Of a stretch of DNA of 8,659 bases, positions 7,013-8,659 are shown one piece after another (positions within the stretch are counted from its first letter, which is position 1; each line of letters starts with the position of its first letter). Made by a program: the position numbers and the translations under genes. Location of the stretch: NCBI GenBank assembly GCA_035264445.1, contig DATFQE010000219.1:1-8659 (forward strand). The letters run 5' to 3'. The notes below the pieces were generated by a model, which made no database searches, was not told where the DNA came from, and saw only the letters and a list, made by a program, of their open reading frames with translations. This stretch comes from DATFQE01 sp035264445 (GTDB taxonomy: Bacteria; Actinomycetota; Thermoleophilia; Gaiellales; Gaiellaceae).

Positions 7013-8614
7013 TTGCGCATCGGGGTCCTGATCGCCCTCGCTCTCATGGGCCCCGCCTCAGCGGCCGGCGCCTCGCTCCCGCATTCCGTGCGACGCGCCG
7101 ACGAGGCGTTCCAGAGCCTTCGCGGCCATCCCTTCTCGCTCGTCACCGTCAGCGCGGACGGCAAGGCCGAAGTCGCGCTCGACCTGGCGGGCGGCCGGCA
7201 GATCTCGCGCCGTTTCGGCGTCTGGCGACTGCGGACGCGGGCCGCGGCCCGCGTCCTCCCCGCCCTGCGACGCGCCGGCCTCGTGCGGGCGGCGGAGCCG
7301 GAACGGCCCGTCCGCTCGTTCAGCCACATCGTTTCCGGCGATCCGCTCGTGCCGACGGAGTGGTGGATCCCGATCATCGGCGCGGACCGCGTCGAGCCGC
7401 CCGGCCCTGGGAAGCCCGTGACGATCGTCGATTCGGGCGTCGACCTGACGCATCCCGAATTCGCCGGTCGGGTCGGAACCGAGCCGCTGAACGGCCAGGT
7501 TCTCAGCGTGGGCGACGGCTACCCGCACGGGACGGCGGTCGGCTCGGTCGTCGGAGCGCCGGTCAACGCGGCCGGGCTCGTTGGCGTGTACCCGCAAGCC
7601 GTTCTCCGCACGTGGGATGCCGACGCGCAGGGCGAGCTGACGACGGCCGGCGTCATCGCAGGGATCGACGCAGCCGTCCGCAAAGGGCCCGGCGTGATCA
7701 ACCTCAGCCTCGGCGTGGCACGGAGCGAGGTGCTGGAGAGCGTGGTCAACGCCGCGTTCGGTACCGGCTCGCTGATCGTCGCCGCCGTCGGCAACGACAG
7801 GGGCCGCGGCAGCCGGCCGAGCGTTCCCGCCGTCCTCCCCCACGTCCTTTCGATCGCCGGCACCGACCAGACCGGTCACGTCACGAGCTTCTCGAGCATC
7901 TCCCCCGCGACCGACCTGGCCGCCCCCGCAAAGGACATCCCGGTCGCCGTCCCGGTGGGCTACGACCCCACCGGATACGCGCTCTTCGACGGTACGAGCT
8001 TCTCGTCGCCACTCGTCGCCGGAGCCGCCGCCTGGGTCTGGACGGTGCGTCCGTCGCTCGACAACACGCAGCTGTTCGAGCTGATGCGCTCCTCCGCGCG
8101 GGACATCGCGCCGACCGGCCGCGACGACGACACGGGTTTCGGGCTGCTCGACATCCCGGCTGCGCTCACAGCCCCGGTGCCCGCGCCCGATCCGCAGGAG
8201 CCGAATGACGACATCGACCACGTACGAGCCGGCGGCCTCTTCCGGCAGGCGACCGCGGGGCTGACGCGTCCCGGCCGCGGCCGCGCCACGGTGACCGCGC
8301 GGCTCGACGACACCGAGGATCCCGAGGACGTCTACCGGATCTGGGTCCCGGGCCGCCGCCGCATCGTCGCCACGCTTCGCGCGAACGGCGACGTCCAGCT
8401 CGCCGCGTGGGGCCCCAAGACGAGGACCGTCTTCGAGCGCGGGGCGGCGTTCAAGCGCGACCTGGTCGCGAGCAGCTTGCGGCGCGGCACCGCGAGGGAG
8501 GTCGTGCGCGTGGAGAACAAGGACCGGCGCGGCGCCTACCTCTACCTGGACGCGTTCCTCGCACGCAACGCCAGGCACGCAACCTACAAACTCAAAGTCG
8601 CAACCATCCGTTAA
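7013..8614 (+). CDS. Secreted subtilisin-family serine protease (peptidase S8) with C-terminal beta-rich domain
   Basis: The 533-residue protein is an exported endopeptidase. Residues 1-20 (LRIGVLIALALMGPASAAGA) look like a short signal peptide with a probable AxA cleavage site. Residues about 25-115 are likely an inhibitory propeptide. The catalytic domain (about 117-385) has the full triad: Asp140 in TIVDSGVDLTHPEF, His172 in YPHGTAVGSVVGAP and Ser329 in DGTSFSSPLVAGAAA. Asn261 in VAAVGNDRG forms the oxyanion hole. A proline-rich linker (APVPAPDPQEPNDD) leads to a beta-rich C-terminal region (about 400-533) resembling pre-peptidase C-terminal (PPC) domains: DPEDVYRIWVPG, then GDVQLAAW and YLYLDAF. 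TTG 7013 is chosen because it gives the signal peptide and lies just after a -10-like box; the next ATG (7046) would destroy the signal peptide. There is no membrane anchor or LPxTG. Substrate is unknown. Confidence 0.93.
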   Translation: MRIGVLIALALMGPASAAGASLPHSVRRADEAFQSLRGHPFSLVTVSADGKAEVALDLAGGRQISRRFGVWRLRTRAAARVLPALRRAGLVRAAEPERPVRSFSHIVSGDPLVPTEWWIPIIGADRVEPPGPGKPVTIVDSGVDLTHPEFAGRVGTEPLNGQVLSVGDGYPHGTAVGSVVGAPVNAAGLVGVYPQAVLRTWDADAQGELTTAGVIAGIDAAVRKGPGVINLSLGVARSEVLESVVNAAFGTGSLIVAAVGNDRGRGSRPSVPAVLPHVLSIAGTDQTGHVTSFSSISPATDLAAPAKDIPVAVPVGYDPTGYALFDGTSFSSPLVAGAAAWVWTVRPSLDNTQLFELMRSSARDIAPTGRDDDTGFGLLDIPAALTAPVPAPDPQEPNDDIDHVRAGGLFRQATAGLTRPGRGRATVTARLDDTEDPEDVYRIWVPGRRRIVATLRANGDVQLAAWGPKTRTVFERGAAFKRDLVASSLRRGTAREVVRVENKDRRGAYLYLDAFLARNARHATYKLKVATIR

Positions 8615-8646
8615 CACACCGCTCGGTAGGGTCGCCGCGGGCGAGC

Positions 8647-8659
8647 GTGAAACGGGTGC
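8647..8659 (+). CDS. Possible start of a downstream gene, cut by window edge
   Basis: The bases read GTG AAA CGG GTG, giving V/M-K-R-V, with TAGGGT (8627-8632) as a possible -10 box 14 nt before the GTG. The purine-rich GCGGGCGAG before it is a weak SD at best. The same bases also form an inverted repeat, CGCTCG (8620-8625) with CGAGCG (8642-8647), which could instead be the 3' hairpin of the protease gene. Too little sequence is present to decide. Confidence 0.25.

Noticed and set aside
6880..8208. 442-codon plus-strand frame overlapping folK and the protease
   Set aside because: The product is extremely Arg/Pro-rich, as expected from reading GC-rich coding DNA out of frame.
7058..8617. 519-codon open frame on the minus strand across the protease gene
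   Set aside because: It is antisense to a protein with an intact Asp/His/Ser triad. Long antisense frames are common where third codon positions are nearly all G or C, and its product has no recognisable motif.
8620..8647. CGCTCG/CGAGCG inverted repeat after the protease, considered as a terminator
   Set aside because: A 6-bp stem with a 16-base loop and no T tract, overlapping a possible start codon, is not enough to call.

Overview
The window is high-GC DNA (about 70% G+C by eye) with densely packed genes on both strands. GTG or TTG starts are frequent and several genes lack a Shine-Dalgarno sequence. A DUF2469 protein, a family I know essentially from Actinobacteria, sits with core housekeeping genes, and several starts look leaderless. 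I infer an actinomycete-type chromosome, possibly a deep lineage such as Thermoleophilia; the class is a guess. No plasmid, prophage, CRISPR or tRNA/rRNA signal was seen.

Layout. (1) 2-349 (+): the 3' part of a VOC/glyoxalase-fold protein, cut by the window edge. (2) 407-982 (+): a REP-associated tyrosine (Y1/HUH) transposase gene. The 26 bases after the VOC stop and the 26 bases after the transposase stop are related, and each ends in the same 12-mer, TGCCTGGCACCG, so the transposase is bracketed by direct copies of a palindrome-bearing repeat. (3) 1092-2768 (+): ettA, an ABC-F translation factor, followed 31 nt later by a 35-codon lysine-rich small gene (2800-2907). (4) 2904-3380 (-): greA, convergent with the small gene; the two stop codons share one CTAG. 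greA has a strong SD and a consensus-like promoter. (5) 3506-4564 (+): dusB-type tRNA-dihydrouridine synthase, divergent from greA. (6) An 11-bp perfect inverted repeat separates dus from the convergent gene at 4607. (7) 6991 down to 4607 (-): a probable four-gene operon, folK - DUF2469 - coaX - MscS-like membrane protein. (8) 7013-8614 (+): a secreted subtilisin-family (S8) protease starting only 21 bp from the divergent folK start. (9) The last 45 bases may hold the start of another gene.

The genes are mostly housekeeping: translation (EttA, DUS), transcription elongation (GreA), and cofactor synthesis (FolK for folate, CoaX for coenzyme A), plus a membrane channel-like protein and an exported protease. 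The accessory element is the RAYT unit. I did not find a convincing new multi-gene system. The most interesting signals are the RAYT-flanking repeats, the unannotated-looking lysine-rich small protein with its CTAG-shared stop, and a recurring GGCTATnnT-type -10 element placed 6-9 nt before SD-less start codons, which suggests leaderless transcripts.
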